Origin: Coriobacteriaceae bacterium
GTDB taxonomy: Bacteria > Actinomycetota > Coriobacteriia > Coriobacteriales > Coriobacteriaceae
Reading direction: 5' to 3'
NCBI GenBank assembly: GCA_902363875.1
Contig: CABJBO010000002.1
Coordinates: forward strand, 1-64,000
DNA: 64,000 bases
Below are positions 37,559-47,862 of this stretch, piece after piece. The notes under the pieces were generated by a model. It had not been told where the DNA came from and made no database searches. It was given only the letters and a program-made list of their open reading frames with translations. Position 1 is the stretch's first letter. Every line of letters begins with the position of its first letter. The position numbers and the translations under genes are program-made.

Positions 37559-38860
37559 TTACTCCTTGTGGTCCGCAATGTATCCGAGAGCGACGGCGGC
37601 ATAAGCCGCGGCGCCGAGGGGAAGCTCGGCATCGTTAAAGCGCGCCTTGGGATGGTGCTGGGCAAAATGCTCATCCGTATCGGTTACAGCGGCGCCCACG
37701 GTAAAGTACGCGCTCGGGATCTCGCTCGAGATAAGCGCAAAGTCCTCGCTCGCCATGGCGTGGAATAACGGCAGGAAAGCTGCCTTGGGCAATGTCGCAC
37801 CCACATAGCCCAGCGATGCCTGGGTCATATCGTCATCGAGTACGAGCGGCGGAACATCCGAGAGTGTCTCGATGGTCGCCGGTGTGCGATACGTTGCCGC
37901 GACGCCATTGACGACCTCGGCGATGCGGGTCTTAAGATGCGCCATGAGCTCGACATCGAAGCCGCGCAACGTTCCCTCGAGCACGCAGGTGTCGGGGATG
38001 ACGTTGGCCGCCAAACCGCCAGCGAACTTACCCACGGTAAGCGCGACCTCCTTGGCCGCCGGCACCTCGCGAGAGATAAGCTCCTGAAGCGCCAGGTGCA
38101 CATGCACGCCGGCCGTGATGGGGTCGATGCAAATCTCAGGGCTGGAACCGTGGCCACCCTTGCCCTGCAGCGTGATGCGGAAACCGTACACGCCCGAGAG
38201 CGCCGGACTCCCATAGAGCACTAGGCCGAGCGGCGACTGGCTGTTGACGTGCATGGCAAAAGCCGCCTGAGGACGCGGGTTCTGCAGCAGACCGTCGGCG
38301 ATGGCGGCGCGGGCGCCCTCAAAGGTTTCCTCGCCCGGCTGGAACAGCAGCTTAACCGTGGCATTGGCATCGACAAGCTCGGTCTCGCGAGACTTGAGCA
38401 GGCGGGCGGCACCAAGCAGGGCCGTCGCATGCATATCGTGGCCGCAAGCATGCATGCAGCCGTTGACAGAGGCAAAAGGCTCGCCCGACTCTTCCGCGAC
38501 GGGAAGGGCATCCATGTCACCGCGCAGCATGATGACCGTGCCGGCCTGATCGTCCGTGCACGTACCGTTGCCCTGGGCCGCCACGGCCGCACCGGCACCG
38601 ATGAGGCCCACAACACAGGAGCCGTCGACGAGCGTGGCGAACGGGATGCCCATCTCGGTCAGACGTGCCTGGATATACGCAGAGGTTTGCGGAAGGCAAT
38701 TACCCAACTCGGGCGTCTGATGCAGATCGTGGCGCCACGCAGCAAGCTTGTCTGCAAAAGCTTGAGCCTCGGCAACAAGACCGTCACCGATAGCGGCTTG
38801 CGCTGCCGGGGTGGCCTTGGGCGCTGGTTGCGGTTGAAAATCGGACTGAGCTGGTGCCAT
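37559..38860 (-). CDS. M20-family metallo-amidohydrolase
   Basis: A 433-residue member of the M20D amidohydrolase/aminoacylase family, a two-metal enzyme with a catalytic and a dimerisation domain. WRHDLHQTPELGN, RGDMDALPVAEESG, HACGHDMHATALLGAARLL and FQPGEETFEGARAAI hold the metal ligands and catalytic Glu; GLGYVGATLP-type and MASEDFA segments follow. CTGGAGG precedes the ATG. There is no signal peptide. Relatives hydrolyse N-acyl amino acids, hippurate or p-aminobenzoyl-glutamate; which applies is not visible. It is coupled to the MFS gene. Confidence 0.88.
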   Translation of the reverse strand: MAPAQSDFQPQPAPKATPAAQAAIGDGLVAEAQAFADKLAAWRHDLHQTPELGNCLPQTSAYIQARLTEMGIPFATLVDGSCVVGLIGAGAAVAAQGNGTCTDDQAGTVIMLRGDMDALPVAEESGEPFASVNGCMHACGHDMHATALLGAARLLKSRETELVDANATVKLLFQPGEETFEGARAAIADGLLQNPRPQAAFAMHVNSQSPLGLVLYGSPALSGVYGFRITLQGKGGHGSSPEICIDPITAGVHVHLALQELISREVPAAKEVALTVGKFAGGLAANVIPDTCVLEGTLRGFDVELMAHLKTRIAEVVNGVAATYRTPATIETLSDVPPLVLDDDMTQASLGYVGATLPKAAFLPLFHAMASEDFALISSEIPSAYFTVGAAVTDTDEHFAQHHPKARFNDAELPLGAAAYAAVALGYIADHKE

Positions 38861-38944
38861 AGATGCCCTCCAGTATTATTTGTGCAGCAAACACTTTGAT
38901 GGTCTAAAGTGCAAGGTATAACTGTAAGGGCGTTACATAAAAAA

Positions 38945-38965
38945 CGCCGCCCCAGGAGGGCGGCG
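38945..38965 (-). terminator. terminator after the EamA exporter
   Basis: CGCCGCCC pairs with GGGCGGCG, followed by TTTTTTATG on the minus strand. Confidence 0.75.
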
Positions 38966-38976
38966 CAACAAGTTGT

Positions 38977-39960
38977 TTACAATTGCGGGCGCGGCTTTTT
39001 GCGCAAAAAATCAAAGTGAGTCTCGCTCAAGATAATCGACAGGAAGATAAGCACGAAGCCGGCGAGCAGGCGCGAGGTGAGCGCCTCCCCCATCAGCAGC
39101 ACCGAAAACAACACGCCCGAAGGCGACTCCATCGAAAGAAGCAGTGAGCCCGTCGAGGCGGGGACATGCGCCAAACCGACGTTTTGGACGAGCAGCGCCA
39201 CGCATGTGCAGCCCACCGAGAGGAAAACAGCCACACCGATAAACTCCGGCGTCCATGCAGAGAGGGGCGCCTGGGTCTCGAATAGCAGCGACGTGATTAA
39301 ACTCAAAACGCCATTGCCCACAAACATCCAAAACGTGATGACGTTGATGTCCATCTTGCGACCGTACTTGGCAGTCACCGCCATCTGGATGGCGAAGAAG
39401 ATCGCGCCGCCCAAGGTAATAACATCGCCGGCATTGAACTCGACGCTATCGAGCGCTACCAGGCCAATACCCGCCAGGCACAACAACGCTGCACCCAGGT
39501 TATACCGGGTAAGCTTTTCACCGCTCAGGACATAGCTTGCAAACGGCACAAGGATGCAATACGTGCCGGTCAAAAAAGCGCTCTTGCCCGCCGTGGTCTG
39601 TGCCAGGCCGATCGTCTGCAAACCGTAGGCACCCCACATGAGCGCACCCATGCCAAGCCCGACGATCAGGTTGCGGGCATTGAAATGAGCGATGATGCGC
39701 TTATGGAAAATTGCAAACATAACCAGTGATGCCGGGAGAAAGCGAACATAGACCAGCTCGAACACCGGAATGGTGTCGAGTGCGTCCTTCATAGTGGTAA
39801 AGGAGTAGCCCCAGATAATCGCCACCGAAAGCAGTAGAACTTTCCAGAACAACGGCGAGCGTGCGCCGGCACCCCGGGGAATACCACCCGCGCCCAAATC
39901 CTCACGGGCTACAGGGCTATCGGGCATGTTTTCGATTTCGTTGGCAGCGTATTGGGCCAT
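38977..39960 (-). CDS. EamA/DMT-family transporter
   Basis: A 327-residue drug/metabolite-transporter family protein with two EamA repeats, about ten helices after a hydrophilic N-terminus of about 40 residues. The first repeat includes AIIWGYSFTTMKDAL and the second GAIFFAIQMAVTAKY and ESPSGVLFSVLLMGEAL. I chose the ATG at 39960 (MAQYAANE) because GAGGA precedes it. It ends KKPRPQL. The gene is separate from the M20-MFS pair. Members export amino acids or nucleobases; the substrate is not known here. Confidence 0.85.
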   Translation of the reverse strand: MAQYAANEIENMPDSPVAREDLGAGGIPRGAGARSPLFWKVLLLSVAIIWGYSFTTMKDALDTIPVFELVYVRFLPASLVMFAIFHKRIIAHFNARNLIVGLGMGALMWGAYGLQTIGLAQTTAGKSAFLTGTYCILVPFASYVLSGEKLTRYNLGAALLCLAGIGLVALDSVEFNAGDVITLGGAIFFAIQMAVTAKYGRKMDINVITFWMFVGNGVLSLITSLLFETQAPLSAWTPEFIGVAVFLSVGCTCVALLVQNVGLAHVPASTGSLLLSMESPSGVLFSVLLMGEALTSRLLAGFVLIFLSIILSETHFDFLRKKPRPQL

Positions 39961-40160
39961 GGAACATCCTCGCACTCAATCTGGGCGTGGTGTCCGCACG
40001 CGTATGGCTGCGTGCCGCCTCATGGTCAAATAAAAACGGGACGCGCCGGACCCCCGGCACGCCCCGCTACTGTAGCAACAACCAAGCAGCTCATGCAATT
40101 CACTCAACTAAAGCGTCGAGCCGGAAGGCCTCGATGTTCCGTCAACGCCACATTGTCGCG

Positions 40161-42350
40161 CTAAATCAATTTGGTCGACTCCAGCTTTTCGATGATCCAG
40201 TCGTTGGCCTTGATGACCGGGCGGCGGAAGACGACGCCCAGGCCCAGCGACGGAATCAGGTAGCTCGCCAAGATACCCAGCTCAATCCAGTACTCCATAT
40301 GGTAGGCGCCAGCCATGGCGGCGTGCATGGCGTTGATGCCGTGGGTAAACGGCAGGAACGGGTAGATCGCCTGGAACACGGGGCCGGTCATCTCGATGGG
40401 GAACGTACCGCCTGAACCGCCGACCTGCATGACCAACAGCACGACAGCGAGCGCCTTGCCGATATCGCCAAACGAAACCGTGAGCGTGTAGACGATATTG
40501 GAGAACACGAGACTCGCGACCCAACCCGCCAGCACAAACTGCAGCGGGTTGTCGCATTGGGTGCCAAAGAACAGGATGTCGCCCGCGCACACGAGTGTCG
40601 CCTGCAGCAGGGCCAGACCTCCAAAGAACAGGTAGCGGCCCAGGTAGATCTCGTGCAGGCGCACGGGGATCAGCTCGTTGATGAGCTCATCGTCAACCGA
40701 TACCTTCATCATGGCCGCCAGCACGATCGAGCCGACCCACAGCGACAGGATCGTATAGAACGGCGCCATGGCCGAACCGTAATTGCGGATCGGATAGACC
40801 GGCTTGCGGTCGAGCGCGACGGGGCCGGAAAGCGACACGGCCAAACCCTCGGGATCGTTGCCGATCATCGTCTTGATCGTGGCAAGGTCGTCCGACATCA
40901 GGGCGCCATCGAGCTCGTCCTTAAAGGCGCTGATCTTGTCCGATGCCTCACCCAGCTGATCGGAAGCCTTGTTGACCAGCGTCGCAGCCTTGGAGAGGCC
41001 CTTTGCGAGCGAGCCAGAGGCGTCGGTCAGACCGCTCACGGCGCTATCCAAGTCACCCGAGATACCGTTCAGGGAATCCAGAACGCCCGAAATGGTCTTC
41101 TTGAGCTCCTTGGCCTTAACCGAGAACGTGGAATCGTAGTCGGACTTGGCTCCCGAGATACCCGCCTTGGCATCGGCGATGGCCTGGTCGACCTCGGCAC
41201 GCGAGTTGTTGACCTCCGCCATGCCGTCCGAAAGGGACTTTGCGGTCGCCGTCAGGTCCTTCGCATTGTTGCGGTACTCCACGGCAATTCTGCCCAGCGA
41301 CGTCGCAGCGGACTCGAGACCGTCTTTGAGCTTGTCATCACTCACCTGGTCGGCAAGGTTACGGAGCTGATCGGTCATCGCATCGATATCGTCAGCACGC
41401 GTATTGAGCGCCGCTGCGGCTTCGTTGAGCTGAGACACCGTAAGGTCAACATGCTGATTCGCGGCATCGAATGCCTTCGCAAGCTCGGCGGACACGTTGT
41501 CGAACGAGCCCGCGCTTCCGTCAATCGCCGCGTCAACGGCATCGTTGGCGGCCTTGAGCGCTTCCTTGGAATCATTGATGCCACTCTTGGCGTGCTCCAT
41601 CAGCTGCTTCGTCGACTCATCAACGGTGCCCGTCTGCTTGAGCATGCCGCCCGCCGATGTCAGTGAATCGGACGTGGAGCTCAAAATGCCCGCGAGCGAC
41701 GTCGCACTCGCCTGAACGTCCTGCAGGTCCTCGACCGAATCGCCCAGCGTCGAGGACAGATTGGCGATAAAGCTGCTCACCTGGTCGGTACTCATATAGT
41801 CGAGCAGGCTGGACACGGTCTTAAGGCCGATGGTCGTGATGGTCTTGGTAAAGGTCTCGTTGACCTGACTCTGGACGGCGCTCGAACCCTTTTCAGTCAC
41901 GATCTGTGCGATGGCGTTGGCCTTCTGATTCTCATAGAACTCGATATCGGCGTGCTTCACCTCGGTCGAGAAAAGCGTCATCATGTCGGCGCTAAACGTT
42001 TTAGGGATAACGACGGCAGCGTAGTACGCGCCCGACTTAACGCCCTCAATCGCCTTATCACGGTCGTTGAGGACGACCCAGTCGAAGTTCTCGTTGCCGC
42101 GCAGGGTGGCGGTTACGTTTTCGCCCACGTTGACCTCGACGGGAATCAGATCGCTCTCGTAACCCTCATCGGTGTTGACCACTGCAATCTTAAGGTTGCC
42201 GGTATTGCCGTAGGGATCCCAGCTTCCGGCGATGTTAAACCATGCATAGAGACATGGCACGATGACCAGGCCCATCACGACGACCATGCCGATCACGGAG
42301 CGAGACACGTTTTGGACATCGCGCTTAAACAGGTGCAGGATGTTTTTCAT
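40161..42350 (-). CDS. YhgE/Pip-family membrane protein (second of pair)
   Basis: A 729-residue ABC-2-like membrane protein of the YhgE/Pip (phage infection protein) family. One N-terminal helix (IGMVVVMGLVIVPCLYAWFNI) leads into the SWDPYGNTGNLKIAVVNTDEG motif, then a long extracytoplasmic region rich in heptad-like repeats (about 190-510), then five C-terminal helices (IAAMMKVSVDDELI onward). It starts 1 nt after the stop of the first copy, with AAAGGAGG inside that gene's end. The family is linked to phage adsorption in lactococci and to export functions elsewhere; the role here is unknown. Confidence 0.88.
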   Translation of the reverse strand: MKNILHLFKRDVQNVSRSVIGMVVVMGLVIVPCLYAWFNIAGSWDPYGNTGNLKIAVVNTDEGYESDLIPVEVNVGENVTATLRGNENFDWVVLNDRDKAIEGVKSGAYYAAVVIPKTFSADMMTLFSTEVKHADIEFYENQKANAIAQIVTEKGSSAVQSQVNETFTKTITTIGLKTVSSLLDYMSTDQVSSFIANLSSTLGDSVEDLQDVQASATSLAGILSSTSDSLTSAGGMLKQTGTVDESTKQLMEHAKSGINDSKEALKAANDAVDAAIDGSAGSFDNVSAELAKAFDAANQHVDLTVSQLNEAAAALNTRADDIDAMTDQLRNLADQVSDDKLKDGLESAATSLGRIAVEYRNNAKDLTATAKSLSDGMAEVNNSRAEVDQAIADAKAGISGAKSDYDSTFSVKAKELKKTISGVLDSLNGISGDLDSAVSGLTDASGSLAKGLSKAATLVNKASDQLGEASDKISAFKDELDGALMSDDLATIKTMIGNDPEGLAVSLSGPVALDRKPVYPIRNYGSAMAPFYTILSLWVGSIVLAAMMKVSVDDELINELIPVRLHEIYLGRYLFFGGLALLQATLVCAGDILFFGTQCDNPLQFVLAGWVASLVFSNIVYTLTVSFGDIGKALAVVLLVMQVGGSGGTFPIEMTGPVFQAIYPFLPFTHGINAMHAAMAGAYHMEYWIELGILASYLIPSLGLGVVFRRPVIKANDWIIEKLESTKLI

Positions 42351-45140
42351 TTATGCCTCACCTCCTTTAGAGTGCTTGCCAAGCGAGGTGGTGTCCCCGT
42401 CGTTTCCGTTTACGTTGTCAGCGCCGTCGGCATCTTGAGCCTTACGATGCGCACCGATATGCGACAGACGGCTCGTAGGCTGTTCGCCTCCCTTGGCGCC
42501 ACGCTCGCTGGCGTTGAGACCAAACATGCGACGGGCGGCAGGGATGGCAGCCGTGTGCTCGCGCATCTCGCGGCGAAGGTCCTCGTCCGAAAGCGCCGAG
42601 ATACGCATCTGGGTATTGAGGCTCGCACGGATGTATTCGATGTTGATGAGCCAGCCGCAGATGGCGATAACCGAAATGATCCAGATAACGAGCAGGATGA
42701 TCTTGCCGTTATTGTCGATATCGAGCACCGTCGAAAGCACAAAGAGCAGAACCTGCACGCCTACCACGGCGGCAAAACCGCCCTTGATGTAGTACGGGTA
42801 GCGATGCTCAAACGCCACGGCATGATCGAGCAGCTCGCGACGGTACGAATCCGAATCGAGCATGACGCGCATGGCCGTGCGCAGCGAATAGCGCTGGCGC
42901 GGCAGGTCGTTGGACTCGCAGATCATGAGGCCCGTCGTGGAAAGCTGCTTGTCAAAGAGCAGGTTGAGGTTGAGCAGCAGCGGACGCAGCTGCAAGCCAA
43001 TAAAGAGTGCGATGGCAAGGAACACGCCCAGGATGCACAGGTTGAACAGGTAGTTGAACGAATACATGCCACCGACGGTCTCGCGCAGCAGGTTGATGCC
43101 ATAGGTGAAGGGCAGCAGCGGATGCAGCCATTGGAAGAAGCCGGGCATCATCTCGATGGGATACATGCCCGACGAGCCGGGGATCTGCACAATGACGAGG
43201 ATGACGCCAATGGCTTTACCGATATGCTTAAACGTGGTGGACAGCGCATAGATGATGTTGACGTAGGTGAACGAAATAGCGATGCCGCCCAGTACAAAGA
43301 GCAGCGGATTGACGCACTGAACGCCAATGACCAGATCTCCCACCGTAACGATGATGGCCTGCAACGCACCCAGGATCACCAGCAGCAGCCAGCGGCCAAA
43401 GTAGCCCTGACGCGCCGTAAAGCTACCGATGCCCTCGCGGTCGACCTCGAGTTTATAGATAGCGATGAGCACATAGCCGCCTACCCACAGCGCCAGATTG
43501 GTGTAGAAGGGCGCGATGCCCGAGCCAAAGCTCTTGACCGGATAGATTGACTTGGACGTCAGCTCAACCGGAGATGCCATGAAATCTGCCACGTCATTGA
43601 CGTCGACGTCCATGAGGTCGGCTAACTCGCCCATAGACTCAGAGGTCTGCAGCGCCGCAATGTCATTGGCGGCGGTCACGAGCTTGTCCTGAACCTTGGC
43701 AAGGGAGGCGTCGGTTTGGGACAGCGTGGTCTTTGCCTGCTTGAGCGTGGCGTCGAGCTGCGCCAGCGTGCCGCGCGCGCTCGCTATCGTGGGGGTCATA
43801 CCCGACACAATGCCGGTCAAATCGCCCGAAACGGCGGCAAAGGAGTCAAGCGCGCTCGAAGCCTTCGGAAGTGCGTTCTGACCCAGATCGGTCTGAGCCT
43901 GACCGAGGTTAGCCGTACCGGTCTGAATTGCCGCGTTGAGTGCGTTGCTCGCGTTCGAGATTGCCGTAGCGTCGTTTGCCATGGCGCTCGATTGTGCAGA
44001 AAGGCCATCCTTGATGCTCTGCAGCTTCTGGTTTTGCTCGCGAAGCGAATCGATGGTCGATACAATGCGCGCGTCAATTTCCTCGGAACCTGTCGACGTG
44101 TCATTAACGAGAATCTCCAAGTGCCCGATAACGGCCTTATTGTGATCGATCGTCGCCTGGAGAGACTCGAGCGAGTTGTCGATGCGGGTGGTCGTAGATG
44201 TGACCGTACCCGTTAGCTTGCCAATCGCAGCGTTCGCGGAGGCTGACGTCTTGGTGAGTGCAAGGCTACCTTCCGAGAGTGCCTTGGAGAGCGAGGTGAT
44301 AGAGTTGCCCGCCGTGGCGCGAGCCTCGCCCAGCAGGTCGTTGCCCTGGGAGATTGCCTGCGTCAGCGACGGTGCCTGACCTTGCAAGCCGGCAAGCGCC
44401 GCATCAGCCGAGGCGATAGCGCCACTCGTCTTATCGATGGCGGCATTCATATCGCCAATCGAATCGCGCACCTCACCCAAGGTGTCGGATGCCTCGGACA
44501 CCGAACTTGTCAGCGAGTCCTGAGTCTGGGTTGCCTTGTCCTTTAAATCGACACCGGCATCCTTGGCGATACTGGCAACAGTCTCGCCCACCGTGGAGAC
44601 AAACTCCGAGTTGATCTGCTCCTCGATGGTGTTGGCACCGGTATCGGTGACCTTGGGCGCAATGGCGCTCTTCTTCTCATTGACGTAATAGGTGAGCTTC
44701 GGCTGATGGTAATTGCCATCGAGCATCGAGACAAGATTGTCGGAGAAGTTCTTGGGGATTACGATCGCCGCGTAGTATTCCCCGCTCTCGACGCCCTCTT
44801 TGGCATCGGCAGCCGAGTCGACGAAGGTCCAGCCCAGCTGATCGTTTTCCTTGAGCTGGTCGACCACCTTATCGCCTGCATTGAGCTCGCCCACCAAGTC
44901 ATTCTGGGTGCCCTGATCGTTGTTGGCGATGGCGATTTTAATGCCCTGGGTATTTCCGTACGGATCCCAGTTGGCAACGATGTTGTACCAGGCATACAGC
45001 GAGGGAATGACGCACACGCCCAAGGTAACCACCAGGGCGACGGGGTTCATAAGCAGTCGCTTAATGTCGCGCTTAAATATCGCAAAGGAGACCTTTGCGT
45101 TGGATAGTTTGCTGCCGAGACTCACGCTTGGACCATCCAT
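42351..45140 (-). CDS. YhgE/Pip-family membrane protein (first of pair)
   Basis: A 929-residue paralogue of the next gene, with the same layout: N-terminal helix (LVVTLGVCVIPSLYAWYNI), NWDPYGNTQGIKIAIANNDQG, a long coiled-coil-rich extracytoplasmic domain (about 190-530), and a C-terminal membrane domain. It carries an extra cytoplasmic/membrane C-terminal segment of about 180 residues (from LLFDKQLSTTGL) that the shorter copy lacks, with two further helices near LLFVLSTVLDI. The pair probably forms a heteromeric complex. Upstream ribosome-binding sequence is weak (ACAGG). Confidence 0.87.
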   Translation of the reverse strand: MDGPSVSLGSKLSNAKVSFAIFKRDIKRLLMNPVALVVTLGVCVIPSLYAWYNIVANWDPYGNTQGIKIAIANNDQGTQNDLVGELNAGDKVVDQLKENDQLGWTFVDSAADAKEGVESGEYYAAIVIPKNFSDNLVSMLDGNYHQPKLTYYVNEKKSAIAPKVTDTGANTIEEQINSEFVSTVGETVASIAKDAGVDLKDKATQTQDSLTSSVSEASDTLGEVRDSIGDMNAAIDKTSGAIASADAALAGLQGQAPSLTQAISQGNDLLGEARATAGNSITSLSKALSEGSLALTKTSASANAAIGKLTGTVTSTTTRIDNSLESLQATIDHNKAVIGHLEILVNDTSTGSEEIDARIVSTIDSLREQNQKLQSIKDGLSAQSSAMANDATAISNASNALNAAIQTGTANLGQAQTDLGQNALPKASSALDSFAAVSGDLTGIVSGMTPTIASARGTLAQLDATLKQAKTTLSQTDASLAKVQDKLVTAANDIAALQTSESMGELADLMDVDVNDVADFMASPVELTSKSIYPVKSFGSGIAPFYTNLALWVGGYVLIAIYKLEVDREGIGSFTARQGYFGRWLLLVILGALQAIIVTVGDLVIGVQCVNPLLFVLGGIAISFTYVNIIYALSTTFKHIGKAIGVILVIVQIPGSSGMYPIEMMPGFFQWLHPLLPFTYGINLLRETVGGMYSFNYLFNLCILGVFLAIALFIGLQLRPLLLNLNLLFDKQLSTTGLMICESNDLPRQRYSLRTAMRVMLDSDSYRRELLDHAVAFEHRYPYYIKGGFAAVVGVQVLLFVLSTVLDIDNNGKIILLVIWIISVIAICGWLINIEYIRASLNTQMRISALSDEDLRREMREHTAAIPAARRMFGLNASERGAKGGEQPTSRLSHIGAHRKAQDADGADNVNGNDGDTTSLGKHSKGGEA

Positions 45141-45635
45141 CCTGTCGTTGAATCAAATCGTACTATCAAAAACCATTGTACGTAGGCGCTTTAGCGTCTC
45201 GAAGCACAATGGTATTGAGTTTTGCGGGTAGCAATATACTACGAAGATTAGTTAACGTACAGTTGTACAGTATCTCAAATTTCAGCAGGTCACAAAACCA
45301 CAACCCGCACAAATTAGCAATCCGAATAGTCATCGGGGGCGTTCTTAAACTACCAGTCAAACAAGAACGTCCCCCAACGACCACTTTTTCTCCGTCCCCA
45401 AGGGATCATTATTGGACCGTCGATGTTTTGGTAATGCCAGCGAGCGGTCACCAGAGCGAACAAATTGGCATGAAAAGAGGACGGCATAGACCTTCTGGTC
45501 ATGCCGTCCTCTTTGAATGACAAGTTGTCGCTCTGGTGCCCGCGCAGCGTCGGCTGGTCCGCCGTTCGTTAGAACGGCGGAACGAAGGGCAGCGTCGAGT
45601 AGTTACGCGGTTCGTAGAACCGCGTAACTACCCAA
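45141..45635. other. hairpin-dense intergenic region between htpG and the YhgE pair
   Basis: No gene is supported here. Inverted repeats are at 45335-45375 (GGGGGCGTTCTT / AAGAACGTCCCCC), about 45450-45538 (outer CACCAGAGCGA / TCGCTCTGGTG, inner AAAGAGGACGGCAT / ATGCCGTCCTCTTT), 45561-45578 (GCCGTTC / GAACGGC) and 45599-45631 (GTAGTTACGCGGTTC / GAACCGCGTAACTAC). The last two lie just beyond the htpG stop. A segment at 45391-45411 matches the hisS-upstream hairpin. The YhgE promoter must lie near 45141-45300. Confidence 0.65.
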
Positions 45636-47660
45636 TTACATAAGCTCGCAGACAGCTGCTGCGAAGGCAACGGGGTCCTCAGGGAGGATGCCCTCGACCA
45701 GCAGGGCCTGATCGTAGAGCAGGCCGGAGTACTGCTTGATCTTGTCGGCGTCGCCGGCCTTCTGGGCAGCGACGAGCTTGGCGAAGACCGGGTGTTTGGC
45801 GTTGAGCTCGAGCACGCGCTGGCTCTTGGGCATACCGTCGGGCGCGCCCTCAGGACCCTTCTGAAGCACCTTCTCCATCTCGAGCGAAAGCGGACCCTCG
45901 GTGGTGATGCAAGCGGGGGCATCGGTCAGGCGCGCGGAGACGGCAACTTTCTCGACCTTGTCACTGAGCGCCTCCTTCATAGCGCTAAAGAGGTCCTCGT
46001 TCTCCTTGGTGGCGTCCTCGGCCTCCTTCTTCTCGTCCTCGGTCGCCAGATCAAGATCGCCAGTCGCGACGTTCTTGAGCTCCAGGTGACGATCCTCGAC
46101 CTCGGGCTCGGCACCGTCGGCAACGGCCTTCTCGGCAGCCTCGCGGGCGGCGTCGTCTTCGTAGATCTTAGGCATATCGGCGGCAACGTACTCACGCATA
46201 GCCTGGAACGTAAACTCATCCACATCCTGCGTCAGCAACAGCACGTCATAGCCGCGCTCGAGCACGCCCTTTACCACGGGCATCTTGGCCAAGCGCTCAC
46301 GCGAGTCGCCGGCGGCGTAGTAGATGGCCTTCTGATCCTCGGGCATGCCCTTGGCATACTCGGCCAGGGTAATCATCTTCTGCTCCTTGGCAGACCAGAA
46401 CAGTAGCAGGTCGGCGAGCTCATCGGCCTTCATGCCATAGCTCGAGTAGATGCCGTACTTAAGGCCGCGGCCAAAGTTCTCAAAGAACTTCTCGTAGGCC
46501 TCGCGGTCGTTGTCGCGCATGTCCTCAAGATCGGCAGTGATCTTCTTCTCGACACGCTTGGCAATGGCCTTGAGCTGACGGTTCTGTTGCAGCGTCTCAC
46601 GCGAAATATTGAGCGTCACGTCGGCAGAGTCCACGACACCGCGCACAAAGTTGTAGTAGTCGGGCAGCAAGTCGTCGCACTTCTCCATAATCAGCACGTT
46701 GGAACTGTAGAGCGCCAGGCCCTTCTCGTAGTCCTTGCTGTACAGATCGAACGGGGCGCGACCCGGCACAAACAGCAGCGCATCGTACTCAAGCGTACCC
46801 TCGGCATGGAAGCTGATAGTGCGCGCGGGATCGTCAAAGTCGTGGAACGTGGACTTGTAGAACTCGTTGTAATCCTTCTGCTCAACGTCGGAGCTGCGCT
46901 TTTTCCAAATCGGCGTCATGGAGTTGATGGTCTCGAGCTCCTGGTAGTCCTCGTACTCGGGCTTGTAGTCGTCGCCGGCGTCCTCGGGCTTGGGTTTCTG
47001 GCGGCTCTTGCTCACCATCATCTGAATCGGGTAGCGCACATAGTTGCTGTACTGCTGAATCAGGCTCTTGAGGCCCCACTCGGTCAGGAAGCGATCGTAG
47101 GTCTCGGCCTCGCCGTCGGCGTCGAGCTTCTCGTTCTCGCGCAGCGTCAGGATGACATCGGTACCGTGCTCAGCACGCTCGCCATCCTCGATGGTGTAGC
47201 CCTCAAGACCGTCGGACTCCCAAACGTGGGCGGTGTCCTCGCCATAGGCGCGGCTGACAACCTTTACGTGGCTGGCAACCATAAAGGCAGAGTAGAAGCC
47301 CACGCCAAACTGACCGATGATGTCGACATCGGAACCCTGCTGCTCGGCGTTCTCAGTCTTAAACTCCTCGGAGCCGGAATGGGCGATGGTGCCCAGATTG
47401 CGCTCGAGCTCCTCGGCGGTCATGCCGATACCGTTATCCGAAATGGTGATGGTACGGGCATCTTTATCAAAGGAAACACGGATGGCCAGGTCGCCCTGGT
47501 CGAGCTTGACACTCGGATCCTGCAGGCTCTTAAAGTTGAGCTTGTCGACGGCATCGCTCGCGTTGGAGATAAGCTCGCGCAGGAAGATTTCCTTATTGGT
47601 GTAGATGGAGTTGATCATGAGGTCGAGCAGTTTTTTGCTCTCGGTCTTAAATTGACGCAT
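45636..47660 (-). CDS. htpG: HSP90-family chaperone HtpG
   Basis: ATP-dependent cytosolic chaperone of 674 residues. The N-terminal GHKL ATPase domain has EIFLRELISNASDAVDKL, TISDNGIGMTAEEL and GQFGVGFYSAFMVA; the middle domain includes IFVPGRAPFDLYSK-like FVPGRAPFDLYS and NVLIMEKCDDLLPDY, and a C-terminal dimerisation domain ends the protein. AAAGGACTGCAC precedes the ATG. It is monocistronic, with two GC-rich hairpins directly downstream. Confidence 0.97.
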   Translation of the reverse strand: MRQFKTESKKLLDLMINSIYTNKEIFLRELISNASDAVDKLNFKSLQDPSVKLDQGDLAIRVSFDKDARTITISDNGIGMTAEELERNLGTIAHSGSEEFKTENAEQQGSDVDIIGQFGVGFYSAFMVASHVKVVSRAYGEDTAHVWESDGLEGYTIEDGERAEHGTDVILTLRENEKLDADGEAETYDRFLTEWGLKSLIQQYSNYVRYPIQMMVSKSRQKPKPEDAGDDYKPEYEDYQELETINSMTPIWKKRSSDVEQKDYNEFYKSTFHDFDDPARTISFHAEGTLEYDALLFVPGRAPFDLYSKDYEKGLALYSSNVLIMEKCDDLLPDYYNFVRGVVDSADVTLNISRETLQQNRQLKAIAKRVEKKITADLEDMRDNDREAYEKFFENFGRGLKYGIYSSYGMKADELADLLLFWSAKEQKMITLAEYAKGMPEDQKAIYYAAGDSRERLAKMPVVKGVLERGYDVLLLTQDVDEFTFQAMREYVAADMPKIYEDDAAREAAEKAVADGAEPEVEDRHLELKNVATGDLDLATEDEKKEAEDATKENEDLFSAMKEALSDKVEKVAVSARLTDAPACITTEGPLSLEMEKVLQKGPEGAPDGMPKSQRVLELNAKHPVFAKLVAAQKAGDADKIKQYSGLLYDQALLVEGILPEDPVAFAAAVCELM

Positions 47661-47862
47661 GTGCAGTCCTTTCGCGCTACCCCCGTCCGCAAAAACGGCC
47701 CGGTTGCCCGAGCCGCATTGCAGACCTGCTATGTTCAGACTTAGATTTTATAACCCATTAGCGCGCATATATACATACGGAATCGAAAAACTGTATGTCC
47801 AAACGCTCTGATGCACCAATTGCCAAGGAGTGTCCCCGACTGCCGGCAGGAAAGGAACGTCC

